Source of the DNA: Flavobacteriales bacterium
Lineage (GTDB): Bacteria > Bacteroidota > Bacteroidia > Flavobacteriales > Weeksellaceae
DNA: 39,671 bases
Assembly: GCA_900770875.1 (NCBI GenBank)
Contig: CAAGLV010000069.1
Location: 1 to 39,671, forward strand
Direction of reading: 5' to 3'
This document shows positions 8,344-16,384 of this stretch, piece by piece. The translations under genes and the position numbers were made by a program. The notes beneath the pieces were generated by a model. It saw nothing but the letters and a program-made list of their open reading frames with translations. It was not told the origin of the DNA and ran no database searches. Position 1 is the first letter of the stretch, and every line of letters begins with the position of its first letter.

Positions 8344-8799
8344 TTATAAAACTTCTTTAATCTGATATTTGGTCCCATTAAAAACAAATGCATCTCCTTC
8401 TTTCTTTGTTTGTAATTCTGCATAAATTGGAGCATCTGTCGAAATTCCTACATACTTTTCATTTTCCCAAACAAATTCTTTAATAGCTAACCCAATAACT
8501 ATATTTACTTTATCTGTTAAAACCACATTTCCGTTTGTAATTTCGTCTACTAATTGTGGTCTTAAATTTTTAAATTCGTTTAAATTTTCTTGTGCCAAAT
8601 TAATTCGCATTCTTACATTTTGTGCAGAATCTCGAGATTGATCTTGTTTCGAAAAATCGTCCAACTCTAAAGTTGTTTCTTCATCTAAATCAGCACTTTC
8701 GTTAAAAATTTCAAACGAATTTTCTAGCGCTAAAATTTCTTGCTCTTTTAATTCGATTAAATGATTAATTATTTTTTTACGTTTTTCTTTTTTGTCCAT
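8344..8799 (-). CDS. GreA/GreB-like coiled-coil protein of unknown function
   Basis: 151 residues. The first half is helical and strongly charged (MDKKEKRKKIINHLIELKEQEILALENSFEIF), with a second helix around RMRINLAQENLNEFKNLRP, consistent with a coiled-coil hairpin. The second half is beta-rich (NIVIGLAIKEFVWENEKYVGIST...FNGTKYQIKEVL). This layout resembles Gre-type transcript-cleavage factors and related RNA polymerase secondary-channel proteins, but the LTxxGxxxL-type sequence of true GreA is not evident. The gene heads the operon with the MBL hydrolase. I treat it as a conserved Bacteroidota protein; a role at RNA polymerase is only a guess. Confidence 0.6.
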   Translation of the reverse strand: MDKKEKRKKIINHLIELKEQEILALENSFEIFNESADLDEETTLELDDFSKQDQSRDSAQNVRMRINLAQENLNEFKNLRPQLVDEITNGNVVLTDKVNIVIGLAIKEFVWENEKYVGISTDAPIYAELQTKKEGDAFVFNGTKYQIKEVL

Positions 8800-8900
8800 T
8801 TTTTTGTGATTTTAAGTTTTCCTTTTAAACTTACAATAATTTAAAAAATCGTGAAAATTTTTCTTTCACTTTATACACATTATTTCCGTAGAACTTAAAT

Positions 8901-8908
8901 TATATTTG
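8901..8908 (+). promoter_or_regulatory. Promoter -7 element of the ABC-F gene (TATATTTG)
   Basis: Perfect TAnnTTTG match 22 bases before the ATG at 8931. No clear TTTG -33 box is visible upstream. Confidence 0.6.
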
Positions 8909-8930
8909 CAACACTTATTTTATAGCATTT

Positions 8931-10562
8931 ATGATTACAGTTAATGACATCTCTGTTCAATTTGGTTCTGCCACTTTATTTAGCGGAGTAAGTTTCGTAA
9001 TAAACGAAAACGACAAAATTGCCTTAATGGGTAAAAATGGCGCAGGAAAATCGACTTTATTGAAAATAGTTGCCGGAATCAATAAACCTTCAACCGGAAA
9101 TATTGCTGCACCAAAAGATGCCGTTATTGCCTATTTACCACAACATTTATTAACTGAAGATAATTGCAGTGTACGAGAAGAAACATCAAAAGCTTTTGCC
9201 GAATATTTAGCAATGAAGCAAGAAATTGATGAGATTAACGAACAATTAACGGTTAGAACTGATTACGAAAGTGATGAGTACATGAAATTAATTGAACGTG
9301 TATCAGAAGTTAGCGAAAAATTTTATTCGATAGAAGAAGTAAACTACGAAGCCGAAGTAGAAAAAGTTTTAAAAGGAATGGGATTTTCGCAAGAAGACTT
9401 AGACAGACCAACTTCCGAATTTTCTGGAGGATGGAGAATGCGCATCGAATTAGCTAAAATCTTATTAAAACAACCCGATTTAATTTTATTAGATGAGCCA
9501 ACCAACCATTTAGATATCGAATCGATACAATGGTTAGAAGATTTCTTAAAAAATCAGGCCAAAGCCGTTATGGTAATTTCGCACGACCGTGCATTTGTAG
9601 ATAACATTACCAATCGCACCATCGAGGTTACAATGGGACGCATTTACGATTATAAAGCTAAATATTCTGATTATTTAGTTTTACGCCAAGATCGTAGAAT
9701 GCATCAACAAAAAGCATACGACGAACAACAAAAATTTATTGCCGAAAATAAACAATTTATCGAACGTTTTCGTGGTACTTTTTCTAAAACCGAGCAAGTA
9801 CAATCGCGCGTTCGTATGCTAGAAAAGTTAGAAATTATCGAAATTGATGAAGTTGATACTTCTGCCCTAAAATTAAAATTTCCGCCTGCACCACGTTCGG
9901 GACAATATCCTGTTGTAGTAGATGGATTATCAAAAAAATACGACGATTTTGTTGTTTTTAAAGATGCTGCTATGGTGATAGAGCGCGGACAAAAAGTTGC
10001 TTTAGTTGGTAAAAATGGTGAAGGAAAATCTACAATGATTAAAGCCATTATGGGCGAAATAGATTTTGACGGGAAACTAGAAATTGGGCACAATGTAAAA
10101 ATTGGTTATTTTGCTCAAAATCAAGCTGCGCTATTAGATGAAAATTTAACGATTTTTGAAACCGTTGATCGTATTGCAGAAGGTGACATTCGCACACAAA
10201 TAAAAAGCATTTTAGGTGCATTTATGTTTAAAGGCGACGATATTGATAAAAAAGTGAAAGTGCTTTCGGGTGGCGAAAAAACACGTTTAGCGATGGTTAA
10301 ACTTTTGTTAGAACCTTTTAATGTTTTAATTTTAGACGAACCTACCAACCATTTAGATATGAAAACTAAAGATATCATTAAAGATGCTTTAAGAGATTTT
10401 GAAGGAACGGTGATTCTGGTTTCTCACGATCGTGATTTCTTGGATGGTTTAGCCGAAAAAGTATTTGAATTTGGTAACAAACGCGTAAAAGAGCATTTTG
10501 AAGATATTAAAGGTTTTCTTGAAACTAAAAAAATGGAATCGTTAACCGAAATCGAAAAATAA
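8931..10562 (+). CDS. ABC-F family ribosome-associated ATPase
   Basis: 543 residues with two ABC ATPase domains on one chain and no membrane segment. Domain 1 has Walker A GKNGAGKST (about 34-42), the signature FSGGWRMRIELAKILL and Walker B LILLDEPTNHLD. Domain 2 has GKNGEGKST, LSGGEKTRLAMVKLLL and LILDEPTNHLD. The charged linker between them (around RMHQQKAYDEQQKFIAENKQ) is the tRNA-contacting region in ABC-F proteins. Members bind the ribosomal E site and rescue or tune stalled translation; some give antibiotic resistance. The sequence looks like the housekeeping EttA/YbiT/Uup group rather than an acquired resistance factor, but I cannot assign the subgroup. Single gene with own promoter and terminator. 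Confidence 0.92.
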   Translation: MITVNDISVQFGSATLFSGVSFVINENDKIALMGKNGAGKSTLLKIVAGINKPSTGNIAAPKDAVIAYLPQHLLTEDNCSVREETSKAFAEYLAMKQEIDEINEQLTVRTDYESDEYMKLIERVSEVSEKFYSIEEVNYEAEVEKVLKGMGFSQEDLDRPTSEFSGGWRMRIELAKILLKQPDLILLDEPTNHLDIESIQWLEDFLKNQAKAVMVISHDRAFVDNITNRTIEVTMGRIYDYKAKYSDYLVLRQDRRMHQQKAYDEQQKFIAENKQFIERFRGTFSKTEQVQSRVRMLEKLEIIEIDEVDTSALKLKFPPAPRSGQYPVVVDGLSKKYDDFVVFKDAAMVIERGQKVALVGKNGEGKSTMIKAIMGEIDFDGKLEIGHNVKIGYFAQNQAALLDENLTIFETVDRIAEGDIRTQIKSILGAFMFKGDDIDKKVKVLSGGEKTRLAMVKLLLEPFNVLILDEPTNHLDMKTKDIIKDALRDFEGTVILVSHDRDFLDGLAEKVFEFGNKRVKEHFEDIKGFLETKKMESLTEIEK

Positions 10563-10570
10563 TTTATACC

Positions 10571-10605
10571 AAAAAAGGTTCTGAATCAAATCAGAACCTT
10601 TTTTT
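10571..10605. terminator. Bidirectional terminator between convergent genes
   Basis: AAAAAAGGTTCTGA and TCAGAACCTTTTTT form a perfect 14-bp stem with a 6-base loop. It serves the ABC-F gene and, on the other strand, overlaps the stop of the SGNH-like gene. Confidence 0.85.
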
Positions 10606-11509
10606 ATTTGATATATTTTGCCACTTCTTTGGTTACTTTATTTGCTCCTTGCAAACTTAAATGATCGGCATCTACAAAATCCGAAACCTTAAATTGGTTG
10701 GATTGTTTAAAAAAATCGAGCCAAATAACCGTCGAATCATTTTTTACAAATTCGTTGGTTATTTTTTGCCAATGCAACAATTGTTCTCTATTTACATTTT
10801 TAATATAATTTGGCGCAACTGGCGTTGTTACAAAAATCACATTAATATGATGTTGTTTAGCAAAGTTTAAAATCGATTTTAATCCACTTAAGTTTTGATT
10901 TATTGTAACCGTATCTAAAGGTAAAGTATGTTTTTTTACAATAGCAGTTGAATAATATTTTTTTAGATTTTGATTTCTTCTTTTTTCGATGTAACCTTTA
11001 TCATCTATCGTTACATCATTTTTACCTGTTATAATCCAATTTTTTAAACGTAAATAGTTGGTTGAAATTGGTAAACTAAAAATTTCTGTATTTAAGCTTA
11101 ATTTATTTTTATTGATATCAATACCATAATACAAACGATAATCTTTTAACAAATGTTGCTGCGAACTTTCTCCTAACAAATGAACATAACTAAAATAAGA
11201 AGACGAAATAATAATTGTTTTTAAATGAGGTAAATATTTTTCGTTCTTTTTTAAAATCTTCCAATCTAAATCGTACGATTTTGATGAATGAGCCAAATTA
11301 TATGCATTTGTTAATAAATTAGGGTTTATCCCATAAAAGGTATGCGAACTTCCTAAAATCAAAGTTTCTATATCATCACCATTTAATTTTATTGTCGTTG
11401 CTTTAGTTTTGTAATCGTTTGGAATTTGACGTAAAAGCAATTCGAGAATACACATTACAACAATGCAAATTCCTAAAAAAATTCCAACATATTTTAAAAT
11501 TGCTTTCAT
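10604..11509 (-). CDS. SGNH/GDSL-like hydrolase-fold protein with N-terminal membrane anchor
   Basis: 301 residues from the ATG at 11509 (MKAILKYVGIFLGICIVVMC). An upstream ATG at 11530 lies inside the terminator of the preceding operon and is rejected. One hydrophobic segment (about residues 5-27) should anchor it in the inner membrane with the domain outside. ETLILGSSHTFYGINP (about 48-63) looks like the SGNH block I nucleophile serine, and DADHLSLQGANKV near the C terminus (D280/D282, H283) like the block V Asp-x-x-His. Such proteins include DltD/AlgJ-like O-acyl transferases or esterases of envelope polymers. No polymer or acyltransferase gene is nearby, so the substrate is unknown. Confidence 0.65.
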   Translation of the reverse strand: MKAILKYVGIFLGICIVVMCILELLLRQIPNDYKTKATTIKLNGDDIETLILGSSHTFYGINPNLLTNAYNLAHSSKSYDLDWKILKKNEKYLPHLKTIIISSSYFSYVHLLGESSQQHLLKDYRLYYGIDINKNKLSLNTEIFSLPISTNYLRLKNWIITGKNDVTIDDKGYIEKRRNQNLKKYYSTAIVKKHTLPLDTVTINQNLSGLKSILNFAKQHHINVIFVTTPVAPNYIKNVNREQLLHWQKITNEFVKNDSTVIWLDFFKQSNQFKVSDFVDADHLSLQGANKVTKEVAKYIK

Positions 11510-11517
11510 AAAAAAAT

Positions 11518-11547
11518 AAAAGCACATCAAAAATTAGATGCGCTTTT
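11518..11547 (-). terminator. Terminator of the thioredoxin-fold operon
   Basis: Stem of AAAAGCGCATC with GATGTGCTTTT on the minus strand (one G-U pair), 9-base loop, then an A/T-rich tail with six T. On the plus strand the same position is an A/C mismatch, so it favours the minus strand. Confidence 0.7.
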
Positions 11548-11561
11548 TATCGAGGTTAAAT

Positions 11562-12167
11562 TTATTTTTTTGTTTTAATCGAACATCCAATTGCTGTAGT
11601 TGTTGCATTAGCAATTGGCTTATTGTTTAATAAACTATTTACAGCATCTTCTACATAAAAAGCTGTTACATCGTTTGGATCGTCAAAGTTATTATCAATT
11701 GCGCCAATGTATTTTACTATATTATTACCTTTTTCTTTATTTAATAAGAATACATGAGGCGTTTTTGTTGCTCCATAAATCGGGAATATTTTTTGCCCTT
11801 CATCGAATAAATAAGGAAATGTAAATCCTTTTTCAATGGCTCTAACCTTCATTGCTGCAAAACTATCTTCGGGATACAATTCCGGATCATTTGGATTTAT
11901 TGCAATAACAGGATATCCTAATGTTTTATATTTTTTATCTAATGCTATAATTCTGTCTTCGTAAGCTTTAGAATATGGGCAATGATTGCACGTAAAAATG
12001 ATAATAAATCCTTTTGCTTTTGGATAATCTTTTAACGAAACAAACGAATTGTCTATATTCCTTAATTTAAAATCTGTTGCTATATCGCCTACTTTATATT
12101 GCGAAAATGCAAAAAAGCTTGAAAATAAAAGTGCTACAAAAGCATATTTTTTAAATAACTTTTTCAT
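11562..12167 (-). CDS. Exported thioredoxin-fold (AhpC/TSA-like) protein
   Basis: 201 residues. A signal peptide (MKKLFKKYAFVALLFSSFFAFSQ) predicts export to the periplasm. The mature part begins with the peroxiredoxin-like YKVGDIATDFKLRNIDNSFVSL and has a CxxC at C60-N-H-C63 (IFTCNHCPYSKAYE), followed by IYGATKTPHVFLLNKE with the cis-Pro region. A further Cys lies in the C-terminal tail (TTAIGCSIK). Proteins with this FTCNHCP motif are redoxin-family members often annotated as thiol-disulfide isomerases or thioredoxins; the redox partner is unknown. It starts 7 bases after the TlpA-like gene, so the two are co-transcribed and probably act in the same periplasmic thiol pathway. Confidence 0.85.
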   Translation of the reverse strand: MKKLFKKYAFVALLFSSFFAFSQYKVGDIATDFKLRNIDNSFVSLKDYPKAKGFIIIFTCNHCPYSKAYEDRIIALDKKYKTLGYPVIAINPNDPELYPEDSFAAMKVRAIEKGFTFPYLFDEGQKIFPIYGATKTPHVFLLNKEKGNNIVKYIGAIDNNFDDPNDVTAFYVEDAVNSLLNNKPIANATTTAIGCSIKTKK

Positions 12168-12174
12168 AAAATAT

Positions 12175-12660
12175 TTAGTTTAGATAAGTTTTTATTAAGG
12201 TTTCTAATTCGTTTTTATCTACTTCGGCTCCAACAAAATGAACCACTTTTCCGTTTTGATAAAATGCTGTTACAGGAATGTTTCCGCTCCAAGAAGCATC
12301 AATTTTCGGAATCCACTCGTTCATTCGTTTATTATCATCTAACAAAACAACTTCGGCATTTATCTTATAATCGTTTATAAATTGCTTTACTTTATCAATT
12401 TGTTTCGCGCGATCTAACGAAACTAAAACCATTTTAAAATTTGGATTATCCTTATATTTTTCGAACGTTTCTACAAAAAGTGGCATTTCTTCTACACATG
12501 GACCGCACCAAGTTGCCCAAAAATTAACAACAATTAGTTGCGAAGTTGGTTGTTGCACTTTACTAAATAATTCTTCGTATTTAACAACAGAAACGTCTTG
12601 TGCCTTTGTTAATCCAAAAGATAAAATAAAAAAGATGGTAGTTAACGAAAATAATTTCAT
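12175..12660 (-). CDS. TlpA-like thiol-disulfide oxidoreductase, exported
   Basis: 161 residues from ATG 12660 (MKLFSLTTIFFILSFGLTKAQ, a clean signal peptide); an in-frame ATG at 12678 would add six residues. The mature domain is thioredoxin-like: LIVVNFWATWCGPCVEEMPLF with the active-site W-C-G-P-C (C52 and C55), and a GNIPVTAFYQNGKVV segment containing the cis-proline. The family reduces or oxidises periplasmic thiols, for example in cytochrome maturation. First gene of a two-gene operon with the redoxin at 11562-12167; a TAnnTTTG promoter is present at 12716-12723. Confidence 0.88.
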   Translation of the reverse strand: MKLFSLTTIFFILSFGLTKAQDVSVVKYEELFSKVQQPTSQLIVVNFWATWCGPCVEEMPLFVETFEKYKDNPNFKMVLVSLDRAKQIDKVKQFINDYKINAEVVLLDDNKRMNEWIPKIDASWSGNIPVTAFYQNGKVVHFVGAEVDKNELETLIKTYLN

Positions 12661-12715
12661 TTTTAATTTTCTAAGCATATTAAGAAACTAATTTCGGATA
12701 TTTTTATGGAGGATA

Positions 12716-12723
12716 CAAAATTA
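12716..12723 (-). promoter_or_regulatory. Promoter -7 element of the tlpA-like operon (TAATTTTG)
   Basis: Minus strand TAATTTTG fits TAnnTTTG. It lies 55 bases before the preferred ATG at 12660. Confidence 0.5.
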
Positions 12724-12794
12724 TTTTAGGATCGATTTTTAAGGATTTTTCTTTTTCGTATAAATTATCGATTTTTGTATAAAAATTAGAAATC

Positions 12795-13256
12795 TTGTAC
12801 TCAAAGGAAGAAGCATATCAAAAGAAAAAGGATTTTTGGATTTCGTATGGTAGTTATATGAAACTTCAATTTAATGCAGAAGGCGAATCGATTAATTGGA
12901 TTAATTATAAAACTGGCGTTAAAGGAATTTATTTTAGAACGAATGTCGACCGTAAATTCGCCGAAGTTTTTATCGAAATTGATCATCCAGATCCGTCTTT
13001 TAGACACTTAATTTGGGAACAATTTGTAGAATACGAAAATGTTTTACATAGTTATGTTGGCGATAAATGGATTTGGACCGAAGATGATTTTGACGAAGAC
13101 GGGAAAGCCATTTCTACCATCAAAATTAGATTAGATGGTGTAAGTATTTTTCGCGATTCGGATTGGCCAACAATTATTAGTTTTTTAAAAGAAAAGATGA
13201 TTAATTTAGATGAGTTTTGGATTGATCATAAAGATAGTTTCGAGATATTTAAATAG
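12795..13256 (+). CDS. DUF4268 family protein with TTG start
   Basis: 153 residues, recognised as DUF4268 from the opening YSKEEAYQKKKDFWISYGSYMK and the later WIWTEDDFDEDGKAISTIKI. The family occurs alone, as here, or fused to other domains; its function is unknown to me. The codon at 12795 is TTG. The next in-frame ATG is 21 codons in and would remove the conserved FWxSYG block, so the TTG start is preferred. No signal peptide; predicted cytoplasmic. Promoter evidence is weak (GATTTTTG about 20 bases upstream, one mismatch to TAnnTTTG). It converges on the MliC-like gene across a strong bidirectional terminator. Confidence 0.8.
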   Translation: MYSKEEAYQKKKDFWISYGSYMKLQFNAEGESINWINYKTGVKGIYFRTNVDRKFAEVFIEIDHPDPSFRHLIWEQFVEYENVLHSYVGDKWIWTEDDFDEDGKAISTIKIRLDGVSIFRDSDWPTIISFLKEKMINLDEFWIDHKDSFEIFK

Positions 13257-13286
13257 AAAAAGCACGATTTAAAATCGTGCTTTTTT
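13257..13286. terminator. Bidirectional terminator between DUF4268 and MliC-like genes
   Basis: AAAAAGCACGATT pairs with AATCGTGCTTTTT across a 3-base loop, then more T. Starts directly after the DUF4268 stop and ends 3 bases before the end of the convergent gene. Confidence 0.85.
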
Positions 13287-13289
13287 ATG

Positions 13290-13658
13290 TTATTCGTTTG
13301 TAAAAACTGTTGTTCCGTCTTTTGTTAAAGTTACCTTTTCTCCTTTTCCTCTTAATTCGTAATGGTCGTTTGCATACCAAATTCCCGAAGCTGCTGGTTT
13401 TTCGCTTAATTTAATCGAATCGCCTTTAAACACAACCGTTGCGTTGTTATCTTTATTATTTACAATCAATTGCAACTCCTGCCCTTCGATATTTTTAATT
13501 GTTGTATTTATAAGTTCTAACGAATCTTTGGGTTCTGTTACAATTTCTGTATCTACAGCAGCATTTGCCGGAATTACTTCCTCTGATTTAGGCTCGTTTT
13601 TACAAGAAATTAAAAAGAATGAAGCCAATAATGGTAAAATTAAAATTTGTTTTTTCAT
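13290..13658 (-). CDS. MliC-like lipoprotein (membrane-bound lysozyme inhibitor type)
   Basis: 122-residue predicted lipoprotein. The lipobox FLISC places the acylated Cys at residue 19 after a short hydrophobic signal peptide. A low-complexity linker (NEPKSEEVIPANAAVDTEIVTEP) leads to a beta-rich domain with ATVVFKGDSIKLSEKPAASGIWYAND and YELRGKGEKVTLTKDG, which resembles the MliC domain: a Y/W-rich small barrel that blocks c-type lysozyme. Expected on the periplasmic face of a membrane, or on the outer membrane in Bacteroidota. The inhibitor role is inferred from the fold; the defining MliC cysteines are absent, so it may only share the fold. Confidence 0.7.
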   Translation of the reverse strand: MKKQILILPLLASFFLISCKNEPKSEEVIPANAAVDTEIVTEPKDSLELINTTIKNIEGQELQLIVNNKDNNATVVFKGDSIKLSEKPAASGIWYANDHYELRGKGEKVTLTKDGTTVFTNE

Positions 13659-13721
13659 GGAAATTTAGATTTAATTATTTTATACTAATGTAGTTTAATC
13701 TTTTTAATTTATAGGTAAAAA

Positions 13722-14573
13722 CTAAACGATAAAACATTCTATACTTTCTATATTTATTAATTCTTCGGCCTCTATAATTAATTGTTCAATAATTTCGTCG
13801 GACAAAGCTAACTCGTTTAAATGCTCGCGTTTATTTAAAATATCTTTAACTAATAAACAATCGTTATCTAACAAAATTCGTTGTTGCTCTTTTGTTATAT
13901 TGGTTAAACAAGTTACCGGATAGATGGCCAGATTATCTATTAAATATTTTAAACTCATTTTTTCTGGATAATTCCACGAGATTAAACCAATATTGTAAAA
14001 AGTTGCCCAATCGATAGAGTCTGTTGTTAAATATGCATTAGTTACTAAAAAACCTTTGGTTGGCTTTAATTTTTTATCGAAATACGAAAACTCTTTATCC
14101 GAAAGATCGATCATTCGCGACATAAAATACATTGGTGTTGTTACACTAATTTTCGCTTCGATATCGTTTCTAAATTTACATTCTAAAAAATATAATTTTT
14201 CGTCTCTTTGTGCCACAACATCAATTTCGTGCGTCACAGCATTTCCTTGTATAATTTCGCCATTAACGGCATTATATCCTGCACTTTCCATTAATCGCTT
14301 AATGTATTTTTCGAAATAATAACCTTCTGGTCCCAATTGGCTTAATGCGCGTTTTAAGCTGTAACGAGCCGCATACGAATTTCTGTATGTTTTAAGATGT
14401 TCAAATGCTAAATTAAATAAAGTTGTTGTAGGAATTCCATCATAAACATCTTTCAACAATAAATCAAAAACCTCATCAACCTCATCTTTTGTTGCACCCG
14501 ATTTACTTAACGAAATACGTAATGCTCTTGGATTATATTCAACAATTTCTCCGTTTGATTTTGCTACTTTCAT
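13722..14573 (-). CDS. ATP-cone domain fused to PD-(D/E)xK nuclease-like domain
   Basis: 283 residues in three parts. Residues 1-85 are an ATP-cone (MKVAKSNGEIVEYNPRALRISL...YRNSYAARYSLKRALSQLGPEG), the nucleotide-sensing module of ribonucleotide reductases and NrdR. Residues 86-165 are restriction-endonuclease-like: FEKYIKRLMESAGY then HEIDVVAQ with D118 and LYFLECKFR with E131-x-K133, giving an intact D...ExK catalytic set as in Mrr-type nucleases. The tail (ITKEQQRILLDNDCLLVKDILN) looks like a helix-hairpin-helix DNA-binding element. No reductase gene is adjacent. It is predicted to be a cytoplasmic nuclease gated by dATP or ATP, but its biological role is unknown. Confidence 0.8.
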   Translation of the reverse strand: MKVAKSNGEIVEYNPRALRISLSKSGATKDEVDEVFDLLLKDVYDGIPTTTLFNLAFEHLKTYRNSYAARYSLKRALSQLGPEGYYFEKYIKRLMESAGYNAVNGEIIQGNAVTHEIDVVAQRDEKLYFLECKFRNDIEAKISVTTPMYFMSRMIDLSDKEFSYFDKKLKPTKGFLVTNAYLTTDSIDWATFYNIGLISWNYPEKMSLKYLIDNLAIYPVTCLTNITKEQQRILLDNDCLLVKDILNKREHLNELALSDEIIEQLIIEAEELINIESIECFIV

Positions 14574-14679
14574 TTTTCTATAATAAAGGAACTTCTAATT
14601 TATCGAAATTATTGATAGATACTACAAATATTAGATAATTAATAAAAATATTATCTTTACAAAATATAAAAACATAACA

Positions 14680-15264
14680 ATGAAATTAGAAACACTTTTA
14701 CAAGAACGCAGCGGTAATCAATGCGAATTAAGTGGCGAAACAGGTCATTTAAACATCTACGAAGTTAACCCTGATGCAACTAGTAATCCTGATCGAATTA
14801 TATTAATTAGCGATAAATGTTTAGCGCAAGTTGAAAAACGCGAAGAATTAGACGCCGCATTTTGGGAGCCGATCTTATTAAGTTCTATGTGGAGTGAAGT
14901 ACCAGGCGTACAAGTTTTATCTTGGCGCATGTTAAACCGCTTTAGAAACGAAAGTTGGGCAGCTGATGCAATTGATATGATGTATTTAGACGATGAGTCG
15001 TTAGAATGGGCAAAAGCTTCTGGAGACCATATTAACGACGGATCGGTGCAGTTACATAAAGATTGTAACGGAAATATTTTAGCAAACGGCGATACTGTAA
15101 CTTTAACTAAAGATTTAGATGTTAAAGGATCTTCTTTAAATGCTAAAATAGGAACTGCTGTACGTAACATTCGTTTAGTGCACGATAACCACGAGCAAAT
15201 TGAAGGTAAAGTTGAAGGACAATCAATTGTTATTTTAACAAAATACGTTAAAAAACAAGCATAA
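14680..15264 (+). CDS. PhnA-like (YjdM family) protein
   Basis: 194 residues. The C-terminal third is the PhnA domain (VQLHKDCNGNILANGDTVTLTKDLDVKG through KVEGQSIVILTKYVKK), a small SH3-like barrel. The N terminus has the RSGNQCELSGETGHLNIYEV block that normally forms a zinc ribbon; here one expected Cys is Ser (CELSG instead of CELCG), leaving two visible Cys, so metal binding may be lost. Despite the old name, members of this family are not shown to cleave phosphonates, and the function is unknown. The gene is monocistronic: a near-consensus TATCTTTA lies 20 bases before the ATG and a terminator follows. Confidence 0.85.
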   Translation: MKLETLLQERSGNQCELSGETGHLNIYEVNPDATSNPDRIILISDKCLAQVEKREELDAAFWEPILLSSMWSEVPGVQVLSWRMLNRFRNESWAADAIDMMYLDDESLEWAKASGDHINDGSVQLHKDCNGNILANGDTVTLTKDLDVKGSSLNAKIGTAVRNIRLVHDNHEQIEGKVEGQSIVILTKYVKKQA

Positions 15265-15288
15265 TTTTACAATCAAAATGATATTATG

Positions 15289-15322
15289 AAAGGCGATACA
15301 AATTGTACCGCCTTTTATTTTT
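15289..15322 (+). terminator. Terminator after the PhnA-like gene
   Basis: AAAGGCG pairs with CGCCTTT, one mismatch, then TAC with GTA, followed by T-rich sequence. Located 24 bases after the stop. Confidence 0.65.
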
Positions 15323-15403
15323 AATTAATATTTAACACTATAAAAATTTAATGGCATATAAATTGATTTATTATAAAGTATATAAACAATTAAAATCAAC
15401 TAA

Positions 15404-15865
15404 ATGAAAAAGTTACTTTCGTTAATCCTTATTACAATTTCTTTGTTTGCCTTTGCACAAACTTCTACAGCAAATAAAAAAATAAATTATAATGTAAACA
15501 GCAATAATGTGGGTATAGAAGGCTACGATCCTGTAGCATATTTTACAAAAAATAAAGCCATAAAAGGAGATTCAAAAATCCAAACAAAATACGACAATGT
15601 AATTTACCACTTTGCTACACAAGAAGATAAAAAAATATTTGATGCTAATCCAATAAAATATATTCCACAATATGGTGGTTGGTGTGCTTATGCCGTTGGA
15701 GCTAATGGTAAAAAAGTAGAAATTAATCCTTCTACATTTAAAATTTTAGATGGAAAACTTTATTTATTTTACAACAAGAATTTTACAAATACATTACCAA
15801 AATGGAACAAAGACGAAGCTAATTTAAAAAAGAAAGCTGACGAAAATTGGAAAAAAATAAAATAA
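15404..15865 (+). CDS. Exported YHS-domain protein
   Basis: 153 residues with a signal peptide (MKKLLSLILITISLFAFAQ). The mature part contains a YHS-type domain: VGIEGYDPVAYFTKNKAIKGD, then YHFATQEDKKIFDANPIKYIPQYGGWCAYAV, and ends with DGKLYLFYNKNF. YHS domains are small modules found with heavy-metal proteins and often with metal or redox stress genes; the exact ligand is not known. Predicted periplasmic. It is flanked by its own terminator and by the PhnA-like gene upstream with a terminator between, so it is a separate unit. Confidence 0.83.
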   Translation: MKKLLSLILITISLFAFAQTSTANKKINYNVNSNNVGIEGYDPVAYFTKNKAIKGDSKIQTKYDNVIYHFATQEDKKIFDANPIKYIPQYGGWCAYAVGANGKKVEINPSTFKILDGKLYLFYNKNFTNTLPKWNKDEANLKKKADENWKKIK

Positions 15866-15868
15866 GAT

Positions 15869-15900
15869 AAAAGGTTGTCAATTTTAGACAACCTTTTTTA
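15869..15900 (+). terminator. Terminator after the YHS gene
   Basis: AAAAGGTTGTC pairs with GACAACCTTTT over a 7-base loop, followed by T. Located 4 bases after the stop. Confidence 0.85.
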
Positions 15901-15906
15901 TTTGTT

Positions 15907-16384
15907 TTATTTTACATAAACAAAATCAATTTCTCTTTCCTTTATAAATTTAAAATTATTTCGATTTAATAAATTAATCGCAACATAATTATCTTTAGTT
16001 GTAATTGCAATTACACGCTTTAATTGCATCACCTCAATCCCAAAATTCGCTGCTAATTTTAAAGCTTCGCTCATCAAACCTTTGCCTCTAAAACTCGGTT
16101 TTAAAATACAACCTAATTCGCCCTGATTATCCGTAAATCCTCTATAATAACCAATCGTTCCGGCAATTTGAATTAGATTCTACAATACACCAATGAATAA
16201 AATTTCCGTTTTGATAATCTAAATCGATTGTATGTTGCATTTGTTTAGCTTCGCATAAATTTTGTGCCGCTTTTCCGTCGTAAAAAGAAATCTCTAAAAG
16301 AGCCGAAACATCAATTTCTTCTACTTGTTTTAACGTTACAATTTCTGATTTGATGATTGGTGATATGGAGGTAAACTCATTCAA
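15907..16384 (-). pseudogene. GNAT family N-acetyltransferase, broken by a frameshift
   Basis: The N-terminal part (MNEFTSISPIIKSEIVTLKQ...NFIHWCIVESNS) stops in frame at 16142, but the next frame continues as IAGTIGYYRGFTDNQGELGC then LKPSFRGKGLMSEALKLA, which is acetyltransferase motif A with the R-G-K-G acetyl-CoA loop, and ends at the stop at 15907. The total span, 478 bases, is one more than a multiple of three. Removing one A from the AAA run at 16167-16169 (minus strand) restores ESNSIAGTIGYY. So a one-base insertion, or a sequencing error, broke a roughly 158-residue gene. It follows a second broken gene with an 8-base overlap. Confidence 0.8.

Noticed and set aside
8344..8799. Label as 3-oxoacyl-ACP synthase
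   Set aside because: Homologues are sometimes labelled this way, but a 151-residue coiled-coil protein with no thiolase-fold motif cannot be a ketoacyl synthase.
11510..11530. Longer start of the SGNH-like gene
   Set aside because: The upstream ATG overlaps the terminator of the preceding operon and adds nothing family-like.
13290..14573. Defence island
   Set aside because: Apart from the ATP-cone/nuclease fusion, no restriction, toxin or phage-related gene lies nearby, so one gene is not enough to claim a defence island.
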